A stretch of DNA of 64,000 nucleotides, from positions 186,001 through 250,000 of the forward strand of contig NZ_CP025512.1 in NCBI RefSeq assembly GCF_003491345.1, read 5' to 3'. Position numbers and translations under genes: made by a program. This DNA is from Neorhizobium sp. SOG26. Lineage in GTDB: Bacteria > Pseudomonadota > Alphaproteobacteria > Rhizobiales > Rhizobiaceae. Shown piece after piece: positions 55,919-64,000 of the stretch; position 1 is the first letter of the stretch, and every line of letters begins with the position of its first letter. The notes beneath the pieces were generated by a model. It saw only the letters and a program-made list of their open reading frames with translations, ran no database searches and was not told where the DNA came from.

Positions 55919-56582
55919 CGCTCAGGCGGGCTCGCTCTTCAGCCCCGGCGGCTGGGGCGGCAACGTCAAGGCGCCCCCTGTTGTCTCCCAGCCAGCCCCC
56001 AGAGCACGGCCTGCGCCGCGATCACAGGTGCAACCAACCAAAGTGGCTCCCATGGGGCGTGCGCCTGCCAACGCAGCTGTGTCGGCGCATGGCGGTGTCT
56101 GTGAGCGTGAGATCCAGGCTGCAGCCGCAAAGTATGGCGTTCCTGAAGGGGTACTATACTCGGTCGGCCTGACGGAGAGCGGGCGCAAGGGTAACCTCAG
56201 TCCGCTTGCCATGAATGTCGAAGGCAAGGCGTTCTTCCCGCCCTCGCAGCAGGAGGCGATGAACACCTTCTACGCGGCGCGGCAGAGCGGCAAGAAGCTG
56301 ATTGACATCGGCTGCATGCAGATCAACCATCATTTTCATGGCGAACACTTTTCCTCGCCTGCCGAGATGTTTGATCCTCGGCGCAACGTCGAGTATGCGG
56401 CGAAGTTTCTCCGCAACCTTCATGACAGGCATGAAACTTGGACTATGGCGGTAGCAAGGTACCACGCGGGGCCAAACAACAACCCCGCTCAGAAGCGATA
56501 TGTATGCCGCGTGATCAGCAATCTGGTCGCCACCGGCTACGGCCAGTGGACGCCGAACGCGTCCAGATTTTGCAACGGCTAA
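55851..56582 (+). CDS. Lytic transglycosylase of the flagellar locus
   Basis: A 243-residue secreted SLT-domain enzyme. Signal peptide (LRVLVTVGLISSTFDAQAG), then a Pro/Ala/Arg-rich linker and a lysozyme-like fold with EREIQAAAAKYGVPEGVLYSVGLTES and DIGCMQINHHFHG. The catalytic Glu is in GLTES. Start ATG 55851 lies inside fliK; the frame is open to 55701. It probably opens peptidoglycan for the rod. FlgJ, the usual rod-cap muramidase in other bacteria, is not in the window. Confidence 0.85.
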   Translation: MRYQTTLKLRVLVTVGLISSTFDAQAGSLFSPGGWGGNVKAPPVVSQPAPRARPAPRSQVQPTKVAPMGRAPANAAVSAHGGVCEREIQAAAAKYGVPEGVLYSVGLTESGRKGNLSPLAMNVEGKAFFPPSQQEAMNTFYAARQSGKKLIDIGCMQINHHFHGEHFSSPAEMFDPRRNVEYAAKFLRNLHDRHETWTMAVARYHAGPNNNPAQKRYVCRVISNLVATGYGQWTPNASRFCNG

Positions 56583-56629
56583 GCAACCACCGATTGTTTC
56601 GTCCGGTGTCCAGAGTTGCTGGATTGCAT

Positions 56630-56750
56630 TGTGGCACTCATGTGGCAAGATTTTGCCACGCAAGCCCGTATTTACGATGTGTTAATTTTTCCACCGGATT
56701 TTTGTGTGCCAAATCGAGGCACACACTAGATCTAGTGCAAATCGCGGCAC
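56630..56750. promoter_or_regulatory. Palindrome-rich rem control region
   Basis: Several inverted repeats lie in 120 bases before rem. GTGGCAA-GATT-TTGCCAC (56642-56659) is an 18-bp palindrome, the size of a LuxR-type operator, with a second TGTGGCA half-site 11 bases upstream (56630-56636). GTGTGCC-N7-GGCACAC (56704-56724) and CACTAGATCTAGTG (56724-56737) follow. AAATCGMGGCAC is a direct repeat (56711-56722 and 56739-56750). The gene is reported to be a direct VisN/VisR target in rhizobia, so the first palindrome is a candidate site. A partial flagellar box (CACGCAAG, 56657-56664) overlaps it. Confidence 0.6.
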
Positions 56751-56864
56751 CAGTCTTAATCAACTATTAATTTGTTTGGTTAACTTCACACAGCTTGTGC
56801 CAGATTCCGTCGATTCGTACCCATAGCTCCATTGAAACACCACAACTGATTCGGAGGCGGACGA

Positions 56865-57536
56865 ATGATCGTAGTGGTTGATGAGCGCGAGCTCGTTAAA
56901 GACGGATACACATCCCTTTTTGGACGCGAAGGGATACCTTCCACGGGTTTCGACCCGCGGGAGTTCGGCGAATGGGTAAACACGGCAGCTGACTCGGATA
57001 TCGCCGCAGTCGAAGCCTTCCTCATCGGCCAGGGCGATCGTTCGCTCGAGCTGCCGAGGGCCATTCGCGACCGGTCCCAGGCACCGGTGATCGCAGTCAG
57101 CGACCATCCATCCCTGGAAGCCACCCTGGCCTTTTTCGACAGCGGCGTTGACGACGTTGTCAGGAAGCCTGTTCATCCCCGCGAGATCCTGGCGCGTGCC
57201 GCTGCGATCCGTCGCCGGCTGAAGGCTATCTCGAACTACACCGACATCGGCGCGATCCGGGTTTTCTCCGACGGCCGTGATCCGGAAATCGACGGCGAAG
57301 TCTTCCCCCTGCCGCGCCGCGAGCGCCGCATCCTGGAATACCTAGTCGCGAACCGCGGACGTCGCGTGTCGAAGACCCAGATCTTCAATGCCATCTACGG
57401 CATCTTCGACGAAGAAGTCGAAGAGAACGTCGTCGAAAGCCACATCAGCAAGCTGCGCAAGAAGCTGCGCAAGAAGCTCGGCTTTGACCCGGTCGATTCC
57501 AAGCGTTTCCTTGGCTACTGCATCGACTGGAACTGA
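56865..57536 (+). CDS. rem: OmpR-like flagellar regulator Rem (FtcR ortholog)
   Basis: A 223-residue response-regulator-like protein: an N-terminal receiver (about 1-120) and a C-terminal winged helix ([40 protein letters not shown]). It matches Sinorhizobium Rem and Brucella FtcR, which activate flagellar genes downstream of VisN/VisR. The expected phospho-Asp position reads Glu50 (AVEAFLIG), and the usual double-acid start has only Asp6, so it may work without phosphorylation. The Lys in VVRKPVHP is kept. It is monocistronic, with its own control region. Confidence 0.93.
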   Translation: MIVVVDERELVKDGYTSLFGREGIPSTGFDPREFGEWVNTAADSDIAAVEAFLIGQGDRSLELPRAIRDRSQAPVIAVSDHPSLEATLAFFDSGVDDVVRKPVHPREILARAAAIRRRLKAISNYTDIGAIRVFSDGRDPEIDGEVFPLPRRERRILEYLVANRGRRVSKTQIFNAIYGIFDEEVEENVVESHISKLRKKLRKKLGFDPVDSKRFLGYCIDWN

Positions 57537-57555
57537 TTTTCAGCAGGGCCTTGCA

Positions 57556-57574
57556 TTCCGCAATTTCGGCGGAA
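57556..57574 (+). other. Small hairpin between rem and flgE
   Basis: TTCCGC-N7-GCGGAA (57556-57561 and 57569-57574), a 6-bp stem 20 bases after the rem stop. It has no T-run. It may weakly end rem transcription; confidence is low. Confidence 0.3.
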
Positions 57575-57593
57575 ACCGATAAGCAGACAGCTT

Positions 57594-57616
57594 CACGCAA
57601 GGCCCGCACGATACTC
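57594..57616 (+). promoter_or_regulatory. Flagellar-regulon box upstream of flgE
   Basis: CACGCAAG-N9-ATACTC, matching the CRCRCAAG-N9-NTA pattern, 29 bases before flgE. Shares TACTCTCCA with the flgB box. Confidence 0.55.
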
Positions 57617-57644
57617 TCCAAATCACACAATAAGGAGATTTCCG

Positions 57645-58949
57645 ATGAGTATTTTCGGCACGATGAAGACGTCGGTCTCGGGTATGAATGCTCAGGCAAA
57701 CCGTCTCGGAACTGTCGGCGACAACATCGCCAACTCGAGCACTGTCGGCTACAAGCGTTCGTCGACGGCTTTTTCGACGCTGGTTCTGCCTTCCACGCAG
57801 GGCTCGTATTCATCGGGTGGCGTATCGACCAACGTTCGCTACAGCATCTCCGAGCAGGGCGGCATCCAGTACACGACGTCGAATACCGACCTCGCCATCC
57901 AGGGCGAAGGTTTCTTCATCGTCAGTGACCTGAACGGCACGCCATATCTGACCCGTGCAGGCGCCTTCCAGAAGGACGCCAACGGCTACCTCACGAACAC
58001 GGCCGGCTTCCAGCTGATGGGTTACCCCTACGGCTCCAACCCGCCGGCAGCCGTCGTCAACGGCTTCAATGGTCTGGAAGCGATCAACATCAACGACTTC
58101 GGCCTGGTCTCCTCGCCGTCGACGCAGGGCAGCTTCCCGGCAAACCTCGACAAGCGGGCGCCGCTCGTGGGCGCAGCGGCCACCCCTCCGACAGCGACGC
58201 CGGGTGATAACTCGGCCAGCAGCATCGTTGGCAACAAGAGCTCGCTCACGGCCTACGACCATGCCGGCAGCAAGATCCTTTACGATTTCTACTACACGCG
58301 TACCGGCCCGAACGAGTGGGAAGTTGCAGTGTTCCGGCAGGATCAGTCCACCAACGGTGGCTTCCCCTACGCCGTGACTGCGGATGCCCCCGATCTCGTT
58401 GAGAACAAGGTAACGCTGAGATTCGACCCCGACACCAACAAGCTGGTCGCAGGGTCGGACGACAAAATTGTCATCACAGACCCGAATGATGGTTCTTCGA
58501 ACGGCCTCAATATTGAGATCGATCTTTCTAATATGACCCAGTTCGCCAGCGAGTTCACGCCAGGCAAGGGCATCATCAACGGCAATGCTCCGAGCCCGAT
58601 CACCGACGTTGAAATCGGCGGCGATGGCGTGGTGACGGCTGTCTACCAGGACGGCGGACGCCGGCCGATCTACCAGATCGCCATCGCGACCGTTCCGGCT
58701 GTCGACAAGCTGAAGCCCCAGAACGGCAACACCTACCTGCCGACGAATGACTCCGGCGTCGTGACCATCGGCTTCCCGCAGTCGGGTTCCTTCGGCCAGA
58801 TCTACTCCGGTGCTCTGGAAAGCTCGAACGTCGATATTGCGAGCGAGCTGACGGACATGATCGAGGCGCAGCGCGTCTACACCGCGAACTCCAAGGTCTT
58901 CCAGACCGGCTCCGATTTGATGGACGTTCTTATCAATCTGAAGAGATAG
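57645..58949 (+). CDS. flgE: Flagellar hook protein FlgE
   Basis: A 434-residue hook protein. N-terminal axial motif NRLGTVGDNIANSSTVGYKR, the central hook domains (about 150-330, rich in Asn/Asp/Gly), and the C-terminal LESSNVDIASELTDMIEAQRVYTANSKV. First gene of a long operon running to flgD/fliQ, preceded by a ribosome-binding site AAGGAG. Confidence 0.96.
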   Translation: MSIFGTMKTSVSGMNAQANRLGTVGDNIANSSTVGYKRSSTAFSTLVLPSTQGSYSSGGVSTNVRYSISEQGGIQYTTSNTDLAIQGEGFFIVSDLNGTPYLTRAGAFQKDANGYLTNTAGFQLMGYPYGSNPPAAVVNGFNGLEAININDFGLVSSPSTQGSFPANLDKRAPLVGAAATPPTATPGDNSASSIVGNKSSLTAYDHAGSKILYDFYYTRTGPNEWEVAVFRQDQSTNGGFPYAVTADAPDLVENKVTLRFDPDTNKLVAGSDDKIVITDPNDGSSNGLNIEIDLSNMTQFASEFTPGKGIINGNAPSPITDVEIGGDGVVTAVYQDGGRRPIYQIAIATVPAVDKLKPQNGNTYLPTNDSGVVTIGFPQSGSFGQIYSGALESSNVDIASELTDMIEAQRVYTANSKVFQTGSDLMDVLINLKR

Positions 58950-58992
58950 TTCGAACTGATCGCGAGAATTAATCTCAAGAGGCTCATAAAAA

Positions 58993-60465
58993 ATGTCGCT
59001 CGCATCCGCATTATCCACGGCGCAGTCGATCTTCAACAATTCAGGCACCCAGGCCAGCGTTGTTTCGAAGAATATCGCGAATGCCCAGAACCCGGACTAC
59101 GTCCGCCGTTCGGCACTCGTCGTAACCGGCGGCAACGGCGCGATGATCGGAGAAATCGCACGAGCGGGGAACTCCCCGCTCATGCGCCAGACGATCGAAA
59201 GCACGTCGATCGCCGTAGGCCAGCGCACACTTCTGAATGGCGTCTCCGAGATCAAGAGCCTGATGGGGGGCAACAATAACGAGTTCTCCCCAGCCGTCCT
59301 GATCGCCAATTTCCGCACCAACCTGGATGCGTTCTCGGCCAAGGCCAATGATAGCGGCATCGGCATCGCGGTTATTTCCGGCGCTCGCGACCTTGCAACC
59401 GCGCTCAACACGGCCTCCGACAAGCTGCAGCTGATCCGCAAGGATGCGGACGACCAGATCAAGCAGAACGTCAATGACCTGAACTCGCTTCTGGCCAAGT
59501 TCGAAGTCGCCAACAATCGCGTCAAGAATGCCAGTGCGACGGGCGCTGATGCCAACGACGCGCTCGATGAGCGTGATGCGCTGGTCAAGAAGATTTCCGA
59601 GATCGTTGGCGTCACCTCTTACACGCGCGGCGACAACAACGACATGGTGCTCTACACCACCGACGGCGTAACGTTGTTCGAAGCGGTGCCACGCAAGGTG
59701 ACCTTCGAAGCCACTATCGGCTACGACGCGTCGACGGTCGGCAATGGCGTTTATATCGATGGCGTCCTGCTCAAGGCCGGTGACGGCGCAAGCACGACGG
59801 CCAAGGGCTCGCTGCAGGCCCATCTCCAGCTTCGCGACAAGATCGCGCCGACCTTCCAGAACCAGCTCGACGAAATCGCCCGCGGCCTGATCACGGCCTT
59901 TGCCGAAACCGGCCCGACCGGCACACTGACGCCAAAGACCGGCCTGTTCACCTTCCGCGATACATCGGGCGTCCAGCAGAGCGATGTCCCGCCAGTCGGC
60001 ACCATTGTTCCGGGTCTCGCATCCCGCATCCTGGTCAATCCGGTCGTCGTGCCGCCGGGAGGTTCCCCCGACAAGCTGCGTGATGGCGGTATCAATGGCG
60101 GGCCGTATGTCGTCAACACCGGCGGCAGCAGCTACGGCGCGCTTCTCGACAAGTATAACGAAAACCTCTCCAACCCGATGGCCTTCGACAGCCGCACCGA
60201 GATTAGCGATGCGCCTAATCTCATTTCGCTGACGGCGGACTCGATGGGTTGGCTCGAACAGATTCGCAGCACGGCAACGTCTTCGGACGAAACGAAGACC
60301 GCGCTCCTGACGCGCACGCTGGAAGTGTTTTCCAGCACCACAGGTGTCAGCCTTGATGAAGAACTCTCGCTGCTCCTCGACATCGAGCAGTCCTACAAGG
60401 CTGGAACCAAGCTTCTGTCGACCATCGACGAGATGATGGAAGCACTCTTGGCAATGGCGAGCTGA
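58993..60465 (+). CDS. flgK: Hook-filament junction protein FlgK
   Basis: A 490-residue hook-associated protein 1. N-terminal QASVVSKNIANAQNPDYVRR, a long variable core, and C-terminal VSLDEELSLLLDIEQSYKAGTKLL ending in the axial motif. It lies 43 bases after flgE and two bases before flgL. Confidence 0.95.
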   Translation: MSLASALSTAQSIFNNSGTQASVVSKNIANAQNPDYVRRSALVVTGGNGAMIGEIARAGNSPLMRQTIESTSIAVGQRTLLNGVSEIKSLMGGNNNEFSPAVLIANFRTNLDAFSAKANDSGIGIAVISGARDLATALNTASDKLQLIRKDADDQIKQNVNDLNSLLAKFEVANNRVKNASATGADANDALDERDALVKKISEIVGVTSYTRGDNNDMVLYTTDGVTLFEAVPRKVTFEATIGYDASTVGNGVYIDGVLLKAGDGASTTAKGSLQAHLQLRDKIAPTFQNQLDEIARGLITAFAETGPTGTLTPKTGLFTFRDTSGVQQSDVPPVGTIVPGLASRILVNPVVVPPGGSPDKLRDGGINGGPYVVNTGGSSYGALLDKYNENLSNPMAFDSRTEISDAPNLISLTADSMGWLEQIRSTATSSDETKTALLTRTLEVFSSTTGVSLDEELSLLLDIEQSYKAGTKLLSTIDEMMEALLAMAS

Positions 60466-60467
60466 TC

Positions 60468-61571
60468 ATGAAGACTTCTTTCGTATCCACGCTGTCCATC
60501 CAGACGACGATGCGTAATTCGATCGCTGGCGTTCAGCGTGAAATGGTGAAGGCCAACCAGGAAGCCGTCACCATGAAGCACGCGGACCTGGGCGTAGCGC
60601 TTGGCGCAAACACCTCCCGCGCGCTTGATCTTTCTCGTGAAATCACCCGCATCAACAGCCTGGTCAGCTCCGCGGCGCTGGCGACCCAGCGTCTCGAGAC
60701 CACCGAGCTTGCGCTGGCGAACATGAACGAATCGGCGCTGACCATCCAGAGCGCGATCCTGACGCTCGGTAACTCCGGCGACGAGGGAAGCTTGGCAACG
60801 GCGCGCAAGGCCATGACCAACGCGCTTGAATCCTTCACGACGTTCGCGAACACGGCGGTCCAGGGCGAGTATATCTTCGCCGGCATCAATTCCGACGTGA
60901 AGCCGATGAACGATTACTTTGCCGCAGGTTCACCGGCCAAGGCGGCTATCGATGCGGAATTCAATCATTTCTTGAGTTCGAACAGCATCGCTTCTGCTTC
61001 GGCCATGACCAAGGACCAGATGGAGAGCTTCCTCACTGGCCTCGAGAAGAAGTTCACGGGTGAGGTGCCTCTGTCGTCTCCGCCGCACGCAGCAGCGATC
61101 GCCGGCCAGGATCTCTGGAAGGCTGTGTTCTCTGATGCCAGCGACGAGAACATGAAGGTCCGTATCAGCCCGAGCGAAGTGGTGGAAAGTTCCACCAACG
61201 CCAACAGCCAGGGGATGCGCAACTTCGCCTTCGCCTCGATCATCTCGATGGAGTTCCTGAAGGGCGAAATGAGCCAGGGCGCGCGCGAAGCGGTCGCGAC
61301 CCGCACCACCACCGTCATTGCTCGCGCCATGAACGGCGTCGACAGCATCAACCAGCAGCGCACCACGATTGGTATCTCGACCGAACGCGTTGCCAAGGCT
61401 GGCGAAAGCTTGCAGGCGCAAGAAGATATTCTGACCAAGGGTCTGGTGGCCATGGAAGGTGTCGATCCGGAGGAGGCGGCGACCCGCCTCAATACGATGA
61501 AGACGCTTCTCGAAACCGCCTACGCGGTCACGGCCAAGATACAACAGTTAAGTCTAGCAAACTTCCTTTGA
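60468..61571 (+). CDS. flgL: Hook-filament junction protein FlgL
   Basis: A 367-residue hook-associated protein 3. N-terminal LSIQTTMRNSIAGVQREMVK and C-terminal NTMKTLLETAYAVTAKIQQL are flagellin-like axial helices. The central region contains the GEYIFAGINSD strand. It follows flgK by two bases and joins hook to filament. Confidence 0.94.
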   Translation: MKTSFVSTLSIQTTMRNSIAGVQREMVKANQEAVTMKHADLGVALGANTSRALDLSREITRINSLVSSAALATQRLETTELALANMNESALTIQSAILTLGNSGDEGSLATARKAMTNALESFTTFANTAVQGEYIFAGINSDVKPMNDYFAAGSPAKAAIDAEFNHFLSSNSIASASAMTKDQMESFLTGLEKKFTGEVPLSSPPHAAAIAGQDLWKAVFSDASDENMKVRISPSEVVESSTNANSQGMRNFAFASIISMEFLKGEMSQGAREAVATRTTTVIARAMNGVDSINQQRTTIGISTERVAKAGESLQAQEDILTKGLVAMEGVDPEEAATRLNTMKTLLETAYAVTAKIQQLSLANFL

Positions 61572-61607
61572 TGATCAGGGGAAGCTCGTGAAGATGAAGG
61601 ATACATG

Positions 61608-61955
61608 ATGTACCAGTTTTCTTATGCCGAAATCATGGAAGATGGCGTTGCCAACGCCAAGGATCGTGAACGGCAGGCCCTCGATCGCTCCATCGAGCTT
61701 TTGGCGGCAGCTCGTGATGAGGGAAGCTACTCCCGCACCACGATTGAAGCACTGTTTTATACCCGGCGCGTCTGGATCCGTTTCATCGAGGATCTGAAGC
61801 AGCCTGATAACGAACTTGCCACTGAACTTCGCGCAGACCTGATCTCGATTGCCATCTGGATCCTCAAGGAATGCGAAAAGATCCGGAAGCGTGAATCCAC
61901 CAACTTCCAGGGCATCATCGACGTGACAACCATCATTAGGGATGGACTTAAATGA
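61608..61955 (+). CDS. flaF: Flagellin synthesis regulator FlaF
   Basis: A 115-residue small protein, [21 protein letters not shown], of the alphaproteobacterial FlaF family, which promotes flagellin secretion/synthesis opposite to FlbT. ATG 61608 has better spacing to AAGG than the ATG at 61605. Its stop overlaps the flbT start (ATGA). It probably acts on flagellin mRNA or protein, together with FlbT. Confidence 0.9.
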   Translation: MYQFSYAEIMEDGVANAKDRERQALDRSIELLAAARDEGSYSRTTIEALFYTRRVWIRFIEDLKQPDNELATELRADLISIAIWILKECEKIRKRESTNFQGIIDVTTIIRDGLK

Positions 61956-62401
61956 AAAGTACGCTTCGCATCTCTCTGAAGTCCGGCGAGCGGATCTTCA
62001 TCAACGGCGCCGTGTTGCGCGTTGATCGCAAGGTCGCGCTGGAATTCCTCAACGACGTCACGTTCCTTCTGGAAAACCATGTTCTTCAGCCGGAAGATGC
62101 CACGACGCCGCTGCGTCAGCTCTACTTCATCGCCCAGATGATGCTGATCAACCCGGAAGGCAAGGACCAGTCGAGCGCACTGTTCCGCAAGTCGGTGGCC
62201 ATGCTGCTCACCTGCTTCCAGGACGACGAGGTGCTGGCTGAACTGAAGCGTATCGATGGCATGGTCGCCTCGGGTCGCGCCTTCGACGCACTGAAGGCCA
62301 TCCGCGCTCTCTACCCGATCGAGGACCGGATCCTGAACAACCAGGAAATCGCACCGGCAACGGTCGAGCTCATCCGCAAGGAGATCGCACCGTGGCGGTA
62401 G
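61952..62401 (+). CDS. flbT: Flagellin translational regulator FlbT
   Basis: A 149-residue FlbT with [21 protein letters not shown] at the N-terminus. In Caulobacter FlbT binds the 5' leader of flagellin mRNA and controls its translation and stability. Here the three flagellin leaders carry a conserved two-hairpin motif that may be its target. It overlaps flaF by four bases and flgD by ten. Confidence 0.92.
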   Translation: MKSTLRISLKSGERIFINGAVLRVDRKVALEFLNDVTFLLENHVLQPEDATTPLRQLYFIAQMMLINPEGKDQSSALFRKSVAMLLTCFQDDEVLAELKRIDGMVASGRAFDALKAIRALYPIEDRILNNQEIAPATVELIRKEIAPWR

Positions 62402-62859
62402 ACGGCATCAACGCCAACAACCCCTACGCTGCCGCCAATGGCGCAGCGGCCAAGACGGACTCGTCGGCGGCAAGCCTGAACTACAACAGCTTCCTGAAAC
62501 TCCTCATCGCGCAGATGAAGTATCAGGATCCGACCGATCCCATGGACGCGAGCGAGCAGGTTGCGCAGCTCGCCACCTTCTCTCAGGTCGAGCAGTCCGT
62601 GAAGATGAACTCGAACCTGCAGTCGCTGATCCAGGCGAACGCCTTCTCGCAGGCCGCTGACATGGTGGGCAAGACCATCACCAGCGCCGACGACAAGATC
62701 ACCGGCGTGGTGAAGCAGGTCGAAGTTTATTCCGATGGTCTGGTGGCTGTCACCGAGAAGGGTGATAAGGTACTCATCCAGCCTGGCATCGTGATTTCGA
62801 ATCAGCCTGGACCGAGCACCGGCGGCAACGACCCGGGCAGTGACGAAACTTCGGCATGA
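62392..62859 (+). CDS. flgD: Flagellar hook-capping protein FlgD
   Basis: A 155-residue FlgD, short compared with enteric FlgD because the C-terminal domain is reduced. The conserved N-terminal part contains [20 protein letters not shown] and [17 protein letters not shown] start at 62392 overlaps flbT by ten bases. It caps the growing hook. Confidence 0.9.
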   Translation: MAVDGINANNPYAAANGAAAKTDSSAASLNYNSFLKLLIAQMKYQDPTDPMDASEQVAQLATFSQVEQSVKMNSNLQSLIQANAFSQAADMVGKTITSADDKITGVVKQVEVYSDGLVAVTEKGDKVLIQPGIVISNQPGPSTGGNDPGSDETSA

Positions 62860-62891
62860 CGCCGAGCATCTAGAATGTTGGAGCCGGCGCA

Positions 62892-63158
62892 ATGAATGAA
62901 GCCGATGCCCTTGATATCATGCAGGCCGCCATCTGGACTGTCCTCGTGGCGTCCGGTCCGGCGGTCCTGGTGGCCATGGTGGTTGGTGTCACCATCGCCT
63001 TCCTCCAGGCACTGACACAAATCCAGGAAATGACGCTGACCTTCGTTCCGAAGATCGTTGCGATCATGGTCACGATCGGCATCACGGCGCCGTTCATCGG
63101 CGGGCAGATCAACCTCTTCGCCAACCTTGTCTTTTCTCGCGTCCAGTCAGGCTTCTGA
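62892..63158 (+). CDS. fliQ: Flagellar export gate protein FliQ
   Basis: An 88-residue membrane protein with two helices (AAIWTVLVASGPAVLVAMVV and IVAIMVTIGITAPFI). The joining segment AFLQALTQIQEMTLTFVPK is highly conserved FliQ. It forms part of the FliPQR gate. A regulon box and flhA follow. Confidence 0.94.
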   Translation: MNEADALDIMQAAIWTVLVASGPAVLVAMVVGVTIAFLQALTQIQEMTLTFVPKIVAIMVTIGITAPFIGGQINLFANLVFSRVQSGF

Positions 63159-63202
63159 GCGGTTCAGCCACACAGGCTGAAAAGCGCATGCTTGCCCACC
63201 TT

Positions 63203-63225
63203 CGCGCAAGCTTCATCCTTTAGAG
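63203..63225 (+). promoter_or_regulatory. Flagellar-regulon box upstream of flhA
   Basis: CGCGCAAG-N9-TTAGAG, matching the pattern and sharing CAAGCTTC with the fliF box. 59 bases before flhA. Confidence 0.6.
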
Positions 63226-63238
63226 CCGGTGGTGAAAT

Positions 63239-63258
63239 TGGCAGGAAACTCCCTGCCA
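63239..63258 (+). promoter_or_regulatory. Hairpin in the flhA leader
   Basis: TGGCAGG-N6-CCTGCCA (63239-63245 and 63252-63258), a perfect 7-bp stem, 26 bases before the flhA ATG. It could modulate flhA translation or be a weak attenuator. No T-run follows. Confidence 0.45.
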
Positions 63259-63284
63259 CCTTCTCATGAAGAGACGGAAGCACC

Positions 63285-64000
63285 ATGGCGCAACCACCTG
63301 CATTATCCATCCCGAAGGTGACACCGAACGGCAGAGACATCGGCTTTGCTGCCGGTATCGTCGCCATTCTCTGTATCCTGTTCCTGCCGATCCCGGCGTT
63401 CCTCATCGACGTCGGCCTTGCCTTCTCGATCGCCTTTTCGGTGCTGATCCTGATGGTGGCATTGTGGATCCAGCGGCCACTGGACTTCTCCTCTTTCCCG
63501 ACCATCCTGCTGATCGCGACAATGGTGCGCTTGTCGCTCAACATCGCGACGACTCGTGTGATCCTGTCGCATGGCCACGAAGGCCACGACGCCGCCGGCG
63601 GCGTGATCGCCGGCTTCTCCGGTCTCGTCATGTCGGGCGATTTCGTGATCGGTGTGATCGTCTTCATGATCCTGATCACCGTCAACTTCATCGTCATCAC
63701 CAAGGGTGCCACCCGTATCGCCGAAGTCGGCGCCCGCTTCACCCTCGATGCCATCCCCGGTAAGCAGATGTCGATCGACGCCGACCTTTCGGCCGGCATC
63801 ATCGATGAGAAGGAGGCGCAGCGTCGTCGCTCCGAGCTCGAGGAAGAAAGCTCCTTCTTCGGGGCCATGGACGGTGCATCCAAGTTCGTCCGTGGCGATG
63901 CAATCGCCGGCCTGATCATCACCGCGATCAACGTCTTCGGCGGCATCATTATCGGTTACTTCCGCCACGGCCTGCCGATTGGCGAGGCGGCCGACGTTTT
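63285..64000 (+). CDS. flhA: Flagellar export gate protein FlhA, partial (C-terminus outside window)
   Basis: The first 238 residues of FlhA from ATG 63285 ([18 protein letters not shown]), after a GAGACGGAAG site. Several membrane helices are visible ([20 protein letters not shown]), and the FHIPEP signature region is present as [20 protein letters not shown]. FlhA is the ring-forming export-gate protein that receives chaperone-bound substrates. It runs off the window edge. Confidence 0.96.
   Translation, partial: MAQPPALSIPKVTPNGRDIGFAAGIVAILCILFLPIPAFLIDVGLAFSIAFSVLILMVALWIQRPLDFSSFPTILLIATMVRLSLNIATTRVILSHGHEGHDAAGGVIAGFSGLVMSGDFVIGVIVFMILITVNFIVITKGATRIAEVGARFTLDAIPGKQMSIDADLSAGIIDEKEAQRRRSELEEESSFFGAMDGASKFVRGDAIAGLIITAINVFGGIIIGYFRHGLPIGEAADV

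Noticed and set aside
56630..56648. Possible sigma-54 promoter (GTGGCAC and later GTGGCAAG) before rem
   Set aside because: The GG and GC elements do not fit the fixed -24/-12 spacing, and the palindrome explanation accounts for the sequence better.
63266..63763. Rightward 165-residue frame at the window end
   Set aside because: It is an off-frame reading of flhA, whose true frame starts at 63285 and runs off the edge.
1..64000. Mobile element, CRISPR, tRNA or rRNA genes
   Set aside because: No transposase, integrase, terminal repeats, repeat-spacer pattern or tRNA-like cloverleaf was seen, even at the borders of the 40-48.6 kb island.

Overview
This is a chromosomal window from a Rhizobiaceae bacterium (Alphaproteobacteria, Rhizobium/Sinorhizobium/Neorhizobium type). 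The evidence is gene order and content: a soluble receptor, cheS, cheY1, cheA, cheW, cheR, cheB, cheY2, cheD, cheT and fliF, then visN/visR, the leftward flhB-fliG-fliN-fliM-motA block, a long rod/ring block with motE, then motB-motC-fliK, rem, flgE-flgK-flgL-flaF-flbT-flgD-fliQ-flhA. As far as I know the family, this is the layout of the Sinorhizobium meliloti motility regulon. The sequence is GC-rich. I see no tRNA, rRNA, CRISPR array, insertion sequence or transposase.

Layout. 1-3.7 kb: a partial unknown gene, a two-gene operon (SMP-30 lactonase and luciferase-like flavin oxidoreductase), and a GXWXG/DUF4334 protein coupled to a 3-methyladenine DNA glycosylase. 3.7-12.1 kb: a cellulose locus (bcsN-bcsA-bcsB leftward, a TPR protein rightward). 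12.5-22.6 kb: the che operon ending in fliF. 23-24.5 kb: the master regulators visN and visR. 24.5-29.8 kb (minus strand): flhB, switch proteins and motA. 30-39.9 kb: basal-body, export and hook-proximal genes. 40-48.6 kb: an island of six sugar and methyl-transfer genes around an inverted flagellin gene. 48.8-51 kb: two more flagellin genes. 51.3-56.6 kb: a FliH-like protein, motB, motC, fliK and a lytic transglycosylase. 56.6-64 kb: rem and the hook/filament/export operon, with flhA cut by the window end.

How it fits together. VisN/VisR should switch on the OmpR-like regulator Rem, which should switch on the structural genes. I see one recurring site, CRCRCAAG-N9-NTA, in front of at least eight flagellar and chemotaxis transcription units. 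The same site precedes two genes of the embedded sugar-transfer island (the TPR/GT41 transferase and the GT61 transferase), and it is absent in front of visN. This ties the island to flagellar expression and supports a flagellin glycosylation role, possibly using UDP-xylose made by the island's UDP-glucuronate decarboxylase.

The three flagellin genes share a second signal: a 5' leader with the 12-mer CCGGNATGTCCC that can fold into two hairpins, the second of which pairs with the ribosome-binding site. This is a plausible target for the translational regulators FlbT/FlaF encoded at 61.6-62.4 kb. These two signals and the island are the most noteworthy content of the window.
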